This document shows positions 17,904 to 26,725 of a stretch of 54,794 nucleotides of DNA, piece after piece. Source of the DNA: Planosporangium thailandense (lineage in GTDB: Bacteria; Actinomycetota; Actinomycetes; Mycobacteriales; Micromonosporaceae). The stretch covers positions 1-54,794 of the forward strand of contig NZ_JAATVY010000036.1 of the NCBI RefSeq assembly GCF_011947195.1. The letters run 5' to 3'. A program made the position numbers and the translations under genes. The notes below the pieces were generated by a model. That model was not told where the DNA came from and made no database searches. It was given only the letters and a program-made list of their open reading frames with translations. Numbering within the stretch: the stretch's first letter is position 1; each line of letters begins with the position of its first letter.

Positions 17904-18140
17904 ATGCTGACCGCGACCGGGTACGAGCTGCTGCGCTTCCGCCTAGGCAGCCCAAAAAGTCCGCTCTGCAACGCCCAGATTCTCGAGCGGGTCTACAACT
18001 ACGACTTCGGCGGTCAGGCCAACGTCATCGACCTGTACATCTCGTACCTGCGTATGCAGGTCGACGACGGGCGCGAGCCGATGATCCACATCAATGCCAA
18101 GGCCGGCCATGTCGCCGCGCCAACACACGGACCGCCAACC
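17904..18140 (+). pseudogene. Fragment of an OmpR-type response regulator DNA-binding domain
   Basis: About 72 codons match the winged-helix domain of OmpR/PhoB regulators: LTATGYELLRF, AQILERVYNYDFGGQANVID, LYISYLR and GREPMIH. The receiver domain is missing, and the recognition-helix region carries odd substitutions before the frame turns into unrelated codons. It begins 23 bases after the hydrolase stop with no ribosome binding site, and no histidine kinase gene is nearby. A decayed piece of a two-component system. Confidence 0.8.
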
Positions 18141-18210
18141 CGAGGTTGGACGTGTGACACCGGGAACATCGGATTCAAGAAAGTCACCAAGGAAATGAAG
18201 GAGAATGCTC

Positions 18211-19227
18211 ATGTATACGCAGAATGAGGCGCGCCAGGCGAAGTGCATTACGGACTCGGCCGACCGGAGGTCTCCGTACACCATCTGGAGGGGCGCAAGC
18301 GCCGTGCCGTCTCGGGAGTTTCTGCCGGACAGGTCCGGCACCACCGAGTTGCCGGTGTGGGACACGGTCGCTCACCTGATCGTCACCTCGCCGGAGCGGC
18401 TCGTCGACGCGCAGGACCTGGTCATCGACCAGGTAGCTGCCATCGAGGGCGCGTGCAACCAGGTCTGCTCCGATTCGGAGGTGCGCGCGCTACAACGGGC
18501 ACACGGCCAACCGATACAGGTGAGTCCGCTGCTGGCGGAGCTGGTGGCGGTTTCACTGCGGGAGGCCCGGCGCAGCGACGGTGATGTCGATCCGACCTCC
18601 GACGACGTGCTGCGGGGGCAGGATCGGGAACTGTTCGGAGTGCCGCCGCGAGGCCGTGGGATCGTCGGGCGGACGCCGTCGGCGCCGGACTGGCGAAGCA
18701 TCCGGCGCAACGGGCGAGAGATCACCGTGCCCGCCGGGGCGCTGCTGGACCTGAAAGCCATAGCACGGGCCCACGCCGCCGACCGCTGCGCGTGGTTGAT
18801 CTACAAACGTTTTGAGATCGGGGTACTGGTCGGTATCGGTGGTGACATCGCCACCGCCGGGGACGCGCCGGCCGGCGGCTGGCGGACCCTGGTACGGGCC
18901 GGTCCAGTTGGCCCGGGCGTCCCGGTCCGGCTGCCCTCCACCGCGATGGCCACCTCCAGTGTGGTCAGCCGGCAGTGGCGCGGGGGCGGCGGGACGCTGA
19001 CCAACACCCTCTATCCGGCGACCAGCCGGTCGGCCGCACCGGTGTGGCGCTCCGTGTTGGTCGGCGCGTTCCAGTGCGCCTACGCCAGGACGCTCAGCAT
19101 GGCCGCACTGGCACGCGGTCACGCCGCTCCGGACTGGCTTCGTGACCTCGGGGTGTCCGCCCGGTTGATGGCCGCGGACGGCGAGGTGGTCACCGTAGGG
19201 CGCTGGCCGGCGGACGAGACCGGGTAA
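18211..19227 (+). CDS. ApbE-like FAD:protein FMN transferase, divergent
   Basis: 338 residues; AAGGAG sits 7 bases before ATG 18211, and an in-frame ATG two codons earlier is less well placed. ApbE enzymes attach FMN covalently to membrane redox proteins. The family layout is seen: VSPLLAELVAVSLREARRSD, then GDVDPT, a LDLKAIARAHAADR block, VGIGGDIATAG and ATSSVVSRQW. Several normally conserved sites are altered: DVDPTVG is DVDPTSDD, and the metal-site HHILDPRTG is NTLYPATSR. Activity is doubtful. No flavoprotein target gene with an FMN-binding domain is adjacent. Confidence 0.75.
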   Translation: MYTQNEARQAKCITDSADRRSPYTIWRGASAVPSREFLPDRSGTTELPVWDTVAHLIVTSPERLVDAQDLVIDQVAAIEGACNQVCSDSEVRALQRAHGQPIQVSPLLAELVAVSLREARRSDGDVDPTSDDVLRGQDRELFGVPPRGRGIVGRTPSAPDWRSIRRNGREITVPAGALLDLKAIARAHAADRCAWLIYKRFEIGVLVGIGGDIATAGDAPAGGWRTLVRAGPVGPGVPVRLPSTAMATSSVVSRQWRGGGGTLTNTLYPATSRSAAPVWRSVLVGAFQCAYARTLSMAALARGHAAPDWLRDLGVSARLMAADGEVVTVGRWPADETG

Positions 19228-20149
19228 CCGGATCTCGGACGGATCCACCGGTCACCCGGGGTCGCTCGGCTGAACAGTCGGTGACCTTGCAACTTCCTAT
19301 CAGGCCTACGCGCAACCAACGCAGGAGGTGCCGTGGCGCGAGCCGCCCTGTGACCAGGATTGGGCCCGCACTATGGCCAGAGGCGCCGTTGCGTTGTGGG
19401 ACGGGGGGACGTGTTGAACCCATGCTGGGGCCGAGGTCTCGAGCCCGTTGAATAATCTCGGCGGGCGGTGACGCCGGGCGGCGATCGTGGATGAGTGAGG
19501 GCATCGGGCCACACCTGACATACCCCCCACATGAGTTTGCACCTTGTCGCCGGTCAAGGTGCAGCCACCGACCGCGGCGCGCCACGCACGCTTACCTGAC
19601 GAACAACGATAAAGATGTCCGCGCCATGGTCCCGTCATCGCATTTAGAGTCTGCGCAGATAGGCGCGGCGGTGGAATCCGGCGGCAAAGCAGGCACAGGT
19701 CATGGCGATCGTGGAGTTGCGACGCTCCGCAATCACCACGGAGACCTGTGCCTGTCCTGCCATCGGCTACGCACGGCAGGCCTACGGGTGAATATCGATC
19801 CCGCAGCCGGCGCAATGCTCTACGAGTGGGAGTCGATGGAACCGGGCCTGCCACGTGCGGCCGATTGACGGCCCTGGCGGCGACTTCCAGGCTGACCGAC
19901 CGGTTAACAGTCAGTACCAGGACGGAACAAGCCCGACTGCCACCCGGCCCACGCCGCGCCAAGGGGACGGCTCCCGCCGCAGGGGGCCTGCCAGGATCCG
20001 ACCGTCGGGCTGGGTCGGCTGCCTGGGCGGCCCGGTCTGGGCAGACGGCGGTCGCGGCGGTGAACAGCCATGCGTGGTACTGCCCGGCGTCTCCGGGAGG
20101 TGACCTTGACCACCGCCGACCGCGCGGTACTCAGTTGGCGCCTACGGTA
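19228..20149. other. Intergenic region with a long imperfect palindrome
   Basis: More than 900 bases with no gene I can support. Short frames on both strands around 19650-19790 read similar cysteine-containing peptides because the DNA is palindromic (see 19683-19761). A promoter-like TTGACC-N16-TACTCA (20106-20133) lies before the MFS gene. Confidence 0.4.
19683..19761. repeat. Imperfect ~79-bp palindrome
   Basis: A perfect 12-bp inverted repeat (CAGGCACAGGTC at 19690-19701 and its complement at 19743-19754) extends outward to GGCA/TGCC ends and inward through a second partly paired block (GTGGAGTTGCG / CGCAATCACCA). Only a few unpaired bases remain at the centre (ACGCTC). It could fold into a long cruciform or RNA hairpin. 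Confidence 0.7.
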
Positions 20150-20177
20150 GTCATCAGGTGATGACATCATCCGATGA
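20150..20177 (+). promoter_or_regulatory. Overlapping inverted repeats, likely operator of the MFS/TetR operon
   Basis: GTCATCA-GG-TGATGAC (20150-20165) is a perfect inverted repeat. Further overlapping palindromes follow (GATGA-CA-TCATC, 20160-20171; TCATC-C-GATGA, 20167-20177). It lies 54-81 bases before the MFS start, downstream of a possible -10, the expected place for a TetR operator. Confidence 0.6.
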
Positions 20178-20230
20178 CTTGTGGGCCGGGTACGGGTGAC
20201 CGCGCCCGGACAGTGAGGAGCACGGGCGGC

Positions 20231-21742
20231 ATGACGACGTTACGGGAGGAGATGCCCACGTCGCAGGGGCGCTCGACGCGCGGGCTGGTACCCACACTGA
20301 TCTTCATGGGCCTCGTGGTCGCGGTGGTGAGCAGCCTCGGCGCGCCGCTGATCCCGACGATCGCCGCGGCCTACGGCGTCTCGCTGACGGATGCCCAGTG
20401 GTCTCTGACGATCACGCTGCTGGTCGGCGCGGTCGCGACGCCGATCATGGGTCGGCTGGGTGACGGCCCGGCACGGCGCAGGGTGATGCTCGCGGGGCTG
20501 GTACTGGTCGCGGCGGGTAGCGCGCTGGCCGCGCTGCCGACTGGGTTCGCCGCCCTGCTCATCGGCCGGGGGTTGCAGGGCGCCGGGCTGGGCCTCACAC
20601 CGCTGACGATCGCGACGGCCCGGGACTCGCTGCCGCCGCACCGGGCACGACCCACCATGGCCATGCTGTCCATCACCACGGTCGCCGGGGTGGGCCTCGG
20701 GTATCCGGTCACCGCCATGATCGCCGAGTACGGCGGGCTGCACCTGGCGTACTGGTTCGGAGCGGTGGTCAGTCTCGTGGCGCTGCTCACCGCGGGGTGG
20801 GTCGTGCCGTCCTCGCGTCACCTGTCCACGGCCGGGCTGGATGTGCCCGGTGCGGTGCTCCTCGGCGCCGGACTGGCGGCCCTGGTCCTGTGGATCAGCG
20901 AGGGCAACGCCTGGGGCTGGTTCTCGCCGCACTCGGTGGTGGCGATCGTCGTCACGGTCGTGGCGACGGCGGCCTGGGCCGGGTACGAGGTGCGCCACCG
21001 GCGGCCGCTGGTGGACCTGCGGCTGCTGCGCCATCGCGGGGTACTGGCGGCGGACGTCACCGCGGTGCTCGCCGGGCTCGGCATGTACCTGCTGATCTCC
21101 TTGGTGGTGCAGTACGTGCAGACCCCTGCCGGTACGGCCGGTGGGCTCGGCGGCTCAGTCGTCGTCGCCGGTCTCGTGCTGCTGCCGTTCTCCGCCGGCA
21201 GCTTCGCGGCGAGTCGGATCACGCCGGTACTGGTATCCCGCGGCGGCGGCCTGCTACTGATCCCGGCCGCGTCCGCACTCGCCATCGCGGGCATGGTGCT
21301 CTTCGGACTCCTCCGACACAACATCGGGGAGCTGGTGGTCGTGATGGCCGTGGTCGGACTGGCGGTGGGAACTGTGTTCGCGGTCATGCCCGGCATGATC
21401 ACTCGGGCCGTACCGGCTCAGGAGACCGGCAGCGCGATGAGCTTCAACCAGGTGCTGCGCTACGTCGGTTACGCCACCGGCAGCGCACTGAGCGCCGCGA
21501 TGCTCGCCGCGCACACCCCGGACGGGCACCGCTACCCGTCCGCCTCCGGGTACACCGTCGCCGCCCTCCTCGGGGCGACCTTGTGGCTGATGAGCCTGGT
21601 CGCCGGCGTACTGCTCCCGCCCCAGCGCCGACAACCGGCGGGTCCGGTGGTGGACGAGCAGCTCCTCGCCGACGAGAGCATCGCCGACGCGCTCCCCGGC
21701 GACGAAGACAACACCGACCGCACCGCCGCGCTGCCAAGATGA
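20231..21742 (+). CDS. MFS drug exporter, DHA2-like
   Basis: 503 residues with about 14 predicted membrane helices, the hallmark of the DHA2 (14-TMS) drug:H+ antiporter group. Motif A-like GRLGDGPARRRVMLAG follows helix 2, and motif C-like GVGLGYPVTAMIAEYGG lies in helix 5. GAGGAG precedes ATG 20231. The C-terminal ~35 residues are acidic and cytoplasmic. A TetR gene follows 84 bases downstream on the same strand, and the palindromic cluster upstream is a probable operator, so self-regulated efflux is likely. The substrate is unknown. Confidence 0.9.
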   Translation: MTTLREEMPTSQGRSTRGLVPTLIFMGLVVAVVSSLGAPLIPTIAAAYGVSLTDAQWSLTITLLVGAVATPIMGRLGDGPARRRVMLAGLVLVAAGSALAALPTGFAALLIGRGLQGAGLGLTPLTIATARDSLPPHRARPTMAMLSITTVAGVGLGYPVTAMIAEYGGLHLAYWFGAVVSLVALLTAGWVVPSSRHLSTAGLDVPGAVLLGAGLAALVLWISEGNAWGWFSPHSVVAIVVTVVATAAWAGYEVRHRRPLVDLRLLRHRGVLAADVTAVLAGLGMYLLISLVVQYVQTPAGTAGGLGGSVVVAGLVLLPFSAGSFAASRITPVLVSRGGGLLLIPAASALAIAGMVLFGLLRHNIGELVVVMAVVGLAVGTVFAVMPGMITRAVPAQETGSAMSFNQVLRYVGYATGSALSAAMLAAHTPDGHRYPSASGYTVAALLGATLWLMSLVAGVLLPPQRRQPAGPVVDEQLLADESIADALPGDEDNTDRTAALPR

Positions 21743-21826
21743 CCCCATGCGCGATCGCAGCGAGCGAATCAACGGGCTCAGCGCGCCGGGGCCTCATGAC
21801 GAATCCGGGCGCGGCGAGGGGTCGGC

Positions 21827-22402
21827 ATGAGTGACTCGCGCGGCGACGCGGCCTCCACGCGGCGGCGCCGGGACGCGGACCGGACCCGGGCCGCGCTGTT
21901 GAAGGCCGCGGCCGAACTGTTCGCCGAGCGGGGCTACGACCACGCCACCATCAGGGACATCGGGGAGCGGGCCGGCGTGGACGCCGCCATGATCGCCCGC
22001 TACTTCGGCGGCAAGGCGCAGCTGTACATCGCCGTGCTGCACGAGGAGATGGGCGACGACGTGCCCGTGGACATCCTCGACCCGATCCGGATGCGCCACC
22101 TCGTCGACCGCGCCATCAGCCGCGGACCCAGCCCGATCTACCAGGTCGCGGTCCAGCCGCACGGCGATCCGCAGGCGCAGGCCGCGTCGCGGGCGGAGCT
22201 GCACAGCCGGATCGTCGGCCCGCTGGTCGCCCGGCTGGCCGCTGACGGGGTGGACCGGCCGCAGGAGAAGGCCGAGGTACTCACCGCCGCGTTCATCGGC
22301 GTACTCACCGCCCGGGCCTCCGGCGCGTTCGACCGACTGCCGGACCTCGACGCCGACGAGCTGACCTCACTGCTGCTGGAGCTGCTGCCGCCTCGGCACT
22401 GA
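21827..22402 (+). CDS. TetR-family transcriptional regulator
   Basis: 191 residues from ATG 21827 with GAGGGG just upstream. N-terminal helix-turn-helix: TRAALLKAAAELFAERGYDH, then TIRDIGERAGVDAAMIARYFGGK. The C-terminal ligand domain is typical of actinobacterial TetR_C proteins that control neighbouring efflux genes. It lies downstream of the MFS gene on the same strand and probably represses the shared promoter at 20150-20177 until a transported compound binds. Confidence 0.92.
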   Translation: MSDSRGDAASTRRRRDADRTRAALLKAAAELFAERGYDHATIRDIGERAGVDAAMIARYFGGKAQLYIAVLHEEMGDDVPVDILDPIRMRHLVDRAISRGPSPIYQVAVQPHGDPQAQAASRAELHSRIVGPLVARLAADGVDRPQEKAEVLTAAFIGVLTARASGAFDRLPDLDADELTSLLLELLPPRH

Positions 22403-23037
22403 ACCCTCGCGGCGCATGGACGCACCACTCCCGCGCTGAACTGGATGACCATCGGCCGGCAGATCCTGGAGCGCCCGGAGTCACAGGCGGCCGCCGCTGA
22501 CATGGACCTTCCCAACGACGTGTCCGGCTGCGGGTCCACGTCGGACATTGGGGACGTCAGGGCAGAGTGACGCTGTCCAAGGCAGGCACGGGGTCGGTTC
22601 TGATGCCCACGGCTCCGGCCGCCGCCTAATGCGGCGAGGGCGCAGGGGTGAGCACTCGCGCGATGAACGTGCGGACCTCCGCCATGAGCTCCTGCAGGAA
22701 ACGCGCCGCGCTGACGATTGTTGCTGCCACCGAACCGGGTGACCGTCCCATATCGAGGGCATCGGCAGGATCGCCCCGACTCATGGCATCGTCCGCCTCC
22801 GTGGGTCCACGCGGGGGGATAATGCCGACATCAGTCACACACGTCACTGCAGCAGACGTCGGCAGGTGCGATAGAACCAGCCCTCGCACGTGGACGCGCG
22901 GGGGCTGGTTCTATCGTCGTCCGTCTCGGCGGCCGAGAAACTTCCCGCCAGCCAGGCAACAGGGCGTTGCAGCTTGTCCTAGAGCAGGCCACATCCGGAC
23001 ACCAACCTGGCTGGTCGACTCCAGTCTGAGGATTGGT
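22403..23037. other. Intergenic region between TetR and the secreted propeller protein
   Basis: About 630 bases. A minus-strand frame at 22626-22889 could encode up to 87 residues (the last ~50 are Ala/Arg/Leu-rich) but has no family match and starts inside a hairpin, so I do not call it a gene. The only clear structure is the hairpin at 22870-22915. Confidence 0.4.
22870..22915 (-). terminator. Perfect 14-bp stem hairpin downstream of the propeller gene
   Basis: GATAGAACCAGCCC (22870-22883) pairs exactly with GGGCTGGTTCTATC (22902-22915) across an 18-base loop. It lies about 120 bases after the stop of the large secreted protein on the minus strand. There is no T-run, as is common for actinobacterial terminators. 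Confidence 0.6.
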
Positions 23038-26000
23038 TCAGGGTAAGCGGTATGCAACGAAACGGGCAGGGACCGGAGGCGAGTTCCCCACAATGCCGGG
23101 GAAGGGAACGAGAACCGTACCCGAACTGATGATCGGGCTGTAGTAGTTGGTCGCTCCCGGCCCAACCTTGATTTGAGCGACAAGGGTGCCGGTGTCCACG
23201 CGGAAGATGCCGAGAGTTCCACCATCGGTGCCGACGAAACCAAGGCCGTTGGCGACGGCGATGTCCCCGGTGCTGAGGATGTTGGGGTACTGCTGGTTCC
23301 AGATCGTCGCGCCGGTGGTCGGGTTGACCGCGATGGAGGAAGACTGAATCCCAGAGGCCTCGCCACCGCCGACGAGGATCGCATTCGCCGTAATGGTCGG
23401 TGTCTTCATGAATCCGGTGACCGGCTGTTGCCACCGTACAGCACCACTGCTCTGGTCAAGAGCGGTCATCGCCGTCTGCGCGTACTGCGTCGTCACGTAC
23501 ACCATCCCATGTCCGACGGAAACGTCCCCGTCGAGTGGATCGGTGAACTCATGACTCCACACGATGGCTCCGGTTGCCGCGTCCAGGGCGTTGACCTGTC
23601 CGTTCGGGTATGGCCTGCTGACGACGAATAGCTTTCCGCCAGATATTGCCGGCGATCCCGCGCACACCCCGGGGAAGGTGGTCTGCCACTGCGTCGAACC
23701 GGTTGTCGCCGACACGGCGGCCACCCCGGATCCGGTGGCCACGTACACGGTGTCCGCGACGACGGCCGGGGCAGGTGGCTGACAGCTTGGCAGGGCCAGC
23801 GACGTTGTCCACTGGGGAGCTCCGGTGGCGGTGTCGAATCCGTAAAGGGTGTGGCTGGTCTGCACGACGACGGTGTGGCCGGCGACGGCGGCTGAACTGC
23901 CGGGCATCCCGTCCAGCGTCTGCTGCCATAGCACTGCTCCGGTGGCGAGGCTCAGGGCGACGAGCCGGCCGCCGAGTCCGGTCGTCTGGACGGGCTCGAA
24001 AACGCTCCCGCCCGCGGCAACGGGTGTTCGAGGTGCCACGACATCCGGGGCCGAGTACGCCCATGCCTGCTGCAGGCCGGCGGCGTTGGACGCGTTGATG
24101 GTGGTGTCAGCAGGGTTGACTCCGGACCGGTCCGGCCCGTACTGCTTCTGTGGCCAGTCTGTCGGAGCAGGACCTGGGCCAGGCCCGGGGCCGGTTGTGC
24201 CCTGCGCGATGATTTTTTCGAACTGGATGATGGCACTGATGCCGACGGCGAAGTTGTGGTACACGGGCAGGGACAGTTGGGCGCCGGCGGTGAACCCGGC
24301 CCGCAGGGTCCATGCGGGCCGAGCGGCCGAGTCGGCGTCGAACCGGATGTAGACGCGGGTGTCCAGAGTCGGGCCGGTGACGCCGTAGAGCAGGAACGAG
24401 AACTTCGGGGACACGTCGGCCTGCACGGAAGCGCGCTCGGACCACGTGGGCGGCGTGTAGTCGAACGTGTTCGCTAGCCGCGCGACCGGTCGGGTGGAGC
24501 CACTGCTGTAGACCAGCCCTGCGGTGGCGGACAGACTCTGGTGCGCGTCGGTCGTGACGGCGGCCCGCACGGTGCCGGACGCGTCCAGGTACAGCTGAAG
24601 CTGCGGCACGATCACCACGGGCACAATCCCCACGGTGAACGTGATTGGTCTGAACATGATCGGTTTGGCAAGCAGCGGCATGGGCGACAGCGCGCACGTC
24701 GCTTGACCGCCGATCGATACGCCGAGGTGCGCGTCTTCGCCGATGGCGCCGGTGAACTGGGCGAACTGCAGACCGCCGGTCAGGCCCCAGCGGGCGTAGA
24801 GGAGGAGGTCCGCTGAGATCGAAACCGAGCCGGAGATGCTGGCGACCGACCCCGAGCAGGCAAAGCTCTTGCTGATCGCCTGGATGACCGGTGACGCTGC
24901 GGCCGCGGCGTGCGGCTGCGTCGATCGGGGTGCGGCTGCGCCACCCGTGGGCAGGACATCGGCGGCGGACAACGTGACCGGTGCGTTGATGCTGGCGTTG
25001 GTGACCGCATCCGACAGCTGCGCCGGCTGCGTGTTCACCGTCTTGGTGCCGTCGGTGGCGACCGTCACGGAGACCACCTTAACCAGCAGACCGTACGGGG
25101 TAGCCGTGCTGACATCCGAGACGAGGACGTCGCCAACCGCCGGCACCGGGGTCTGCTTGGCAAGAGTGACCGTCTGCGAGGCGCCGGGCTCCCCGGCGAC
25201 GGAGGCCACCGCGCCAGCCGGAAGTACCTTGGTGGTCTTCGGCACCGTCAATGGCGCTACCGGGTCGAAGCCTGTCCACTGATCCTGGACTGCGCTGTCC
25301 TGGATGAGTTTCCCGTCGGCGCCGAACGCGACGAGGTCGAGATGTCCCCGGCCGGAGGCGGCGATCGCCGGCCCGGAAGCCAGCTTCCCACCAAGATTGC
25401 GCCACTCGCCCCAGTTATCCGTCGCGGGCTGGTAGGCGCGCACGGACGCCGTCTCGTCGTCGTTACGGACCGCCAGGTGCCAGGTGCCGGTGTCCGGCTC
25501 GATTGCCAGGCTCAGGCCGCGGCTCTGTGCCCCGACGACGCCGACGGGCGCCGACCACGCCGACTGCTTGCCGCTGACAGATACCGTGGCAGTTCGGATA
25601 GCCCGGTCGGTACCGGCTACGGCGACGACGAGCGACCCGTCGGGCCGTCCGGCGGCGGCCGGAGCGCCCAGTACCGGGCGGCCGGCGAGTTTGGTCCAGG
25701 AACTCCACCGGCCGTTACGAAGGGTCCGCAGGTAGGCCCGGTCGTCGGTGCCGTGGACCACGACGGCGAATGAGCCTCCTCCGAGGTTCGCCACTGCAGG
25801 TGCCCAGCTGGTACGGCGGTCCATCGACGACCAGCCACGCCACTTGCCGCCGGTGAACGCACGAACAATGAGTTCGCCGTCGTCACCGACGGCCGCGACC
25901 AAGGTCTGGCCGGTCGCCGTGTCCGTGGCCGCTGCGGGTCCAGTTCGCAGCCCGCCGCCGAGCGACCCCGGCTGGGTCCATCCCGCGTTACGGAAGTCCT

Positions 26001-26202
26001 CATGCGACAGACGGTGGCTGCGAGTGTCGCGCCAGAACAGGGCGAGGCTGTCGGCGCCTGTGGACGTAAGGGCGGGGGCGTCGGTGGTTGTTACCTTGGC
26101 CGATGGCGCAGCGGCTGCTTGCCGTATCGGATATCCGGACAGCAGTGCCACGGTGAGCGTGATGGTAACGAACAGGATTCCCGCGCGGCGAGGTCGTGCC
26201 AT
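23038..26202 (-). CDS. Large secreted protein with two beta-propeller regions (lectin-like and PQQ-like)
   Basis: 1054 residues from ATG 26202, which has GGAGGA 3 bases upstream. A signal peptide (basic MARPRR, hydrophobic core, AxA site near residue 31) indicates export. Residues ~40-340 contain repeats of the W-x-x-W kind (GKWRGWSSM, GRWSSWTKL, NWGEWRNLGG), like tachylectin/PLL-type propellers. A middle part of ~350 residues is beta-rich and unrecognised. The C-terminal ~350 residues are a PQQ/WD40-like propeller with repeats such as LSLATGAVLWQQ, LDAATGAIVWSHEF and LDQSSGAVRWQQ. No catalytic PQQ-dehydrogenase residues are seen. Probably surface binding; the ligand is unknown. Confidence 0.82.
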   Translation of the reverse strand: MARPRRAGILFVTITLTVALLSGYPIRQAAAAPSAKVTTTDAPALTSTGADSLALFWRDTRSHRLSHEDFRNAGWTQPGSLGGGLRTGPAAATDTATGQTLVAAVGDDGELIVRAFTGGKWRGWSSMDRRTSWAPAVANLGGGSFAVVVHGTDDRAYLRTLRNGRWSSWTKLAGRPVLGAPAAAGRPDGSLVVAVAGTDRAIRTATVSVSGKQSAWSAPVGVVGAQSRGLSLAIEPDTGTWHLAVRNDDETASVRAYQPATDNWGEWRNLGGKLASGPAIAASGRGHLDLVAFGADGKLIQDSAVQDQWTGFDPVAPLTVPKTTKVLPAGAVASVAGEPGASQTVTLAKQTPVPAVGDVLVSDVSTATPYGLLVKVVSVTVATDGTKTVNTQPAQLSDAVTNASINAPVTLSAADVLPTGGAAAPRSTQPHAAAAASPVIQAISKSFACSGSVASISGSVSISADLLLYARWGLTGGLQFAQFTGAIGEDAHLGVSIGGQATCALSPMPLLAKPIMFRPITFTVGIVPVVIVPQLQLYLDASGTVRAAVTTDAHQSLSATAGLVYSSGSTRPVARLANTFDYTPPTWSERASVQADVSPKFSFLLYGVTGPTLDTRVYIRFDADSAARPAWTLRAGFTAGAQLSLPVYHNFAVGISAIIQFEKIIAQGTTGPGPGPGPAPTDWPQKQYGPDRSGVNPADTTINASNAAGLQQAWAYSAPDVVAPRTPVAAGGSVFEPVQTTGLGGRLVALSLATGAVLWQQTLDGMPGSSAAVAGHTVVVQTSHTLYGFDTATGAPQWTTSLALPSCQPPAPAVVADTVYVATGSGVAAVSATTGSTQWQTTFPGVCAGSPAISGGKLFVVSRPYPNGQVNALDAATGAIVWSHEFTDPLDGDVSVGHGMVYVTTQYAQTAMTALDQSSGAVRWQQPVTGFMKTPTITANAILVGGGEASGIQSSSIAVNPTTGATIWNQQYPNILSTGDIAVANGLGFVGTDGGTLGIFRVDTGTLVAQIKVGPGATNYYSPIISSGTVLVPFPGIVGNSPPVPARFVAYRLP

Positions 26203-26725
26203 GGGTCCTCCGGGGTCACTGACGACGTCGCCGCTGCCGGGCGACCGGCCGTGGAGCACCCTCACTGTATGGGGCCGACCCGGTACGCACGGGCATTGCC
26301 GGATGCTAATGGATGATCGAGATTCGATGCCATCCGAACTGACACCCGATAACGAACTCAGGTGGTCCCGTGGCTGCCGATCGGCTGACTTCCTTATACG
26401 CCCATGGCCGTCCATCTAGGACATAAATGTCGGCGCATAGTGCTGTATTCGATGCCTTGCTCTTTACGATCTTGGGGAACAATAGGGGCCGGCACTGTCA
26501 GCCCGGATGATTCCTGACTCGAGGCCTTGTTGGCGCGAGCTCAAGTGTCGTGATTTCTGTGTCCAGTCAGTGCAGCCGGAGCCTGCTCGACGCTCTACGT
26601 GCGTCCTCGGCTACGCGGCGGGCAAACGGCCGTTAGGGCACGTCGAGGCTGGCCGGACGAGGTACAGCCGGTTGCCCCGTGGGCGGCTACCCTCTGCCCG
26701 GAAGATCCGGGACCAGGGAGGAAAC
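26203..26725. other. Divergent promoter region, propeller protein / lipoprotein
   Basis: About 520 bases between oppositely oriented genes. The part 26400-26480 is richer in A/T than its surroundings, as expected for promoters. ATTCGATGCC occurs twice (near 26325 and 26450). No gene is recognised. Confidence 0.4.

Noticed and set aside
22626..22889. 87-residue minus-strand frame
   Set aside because: Starts inside a perfect hairpin, no family match; kept only as a remark in the intergenic entry.
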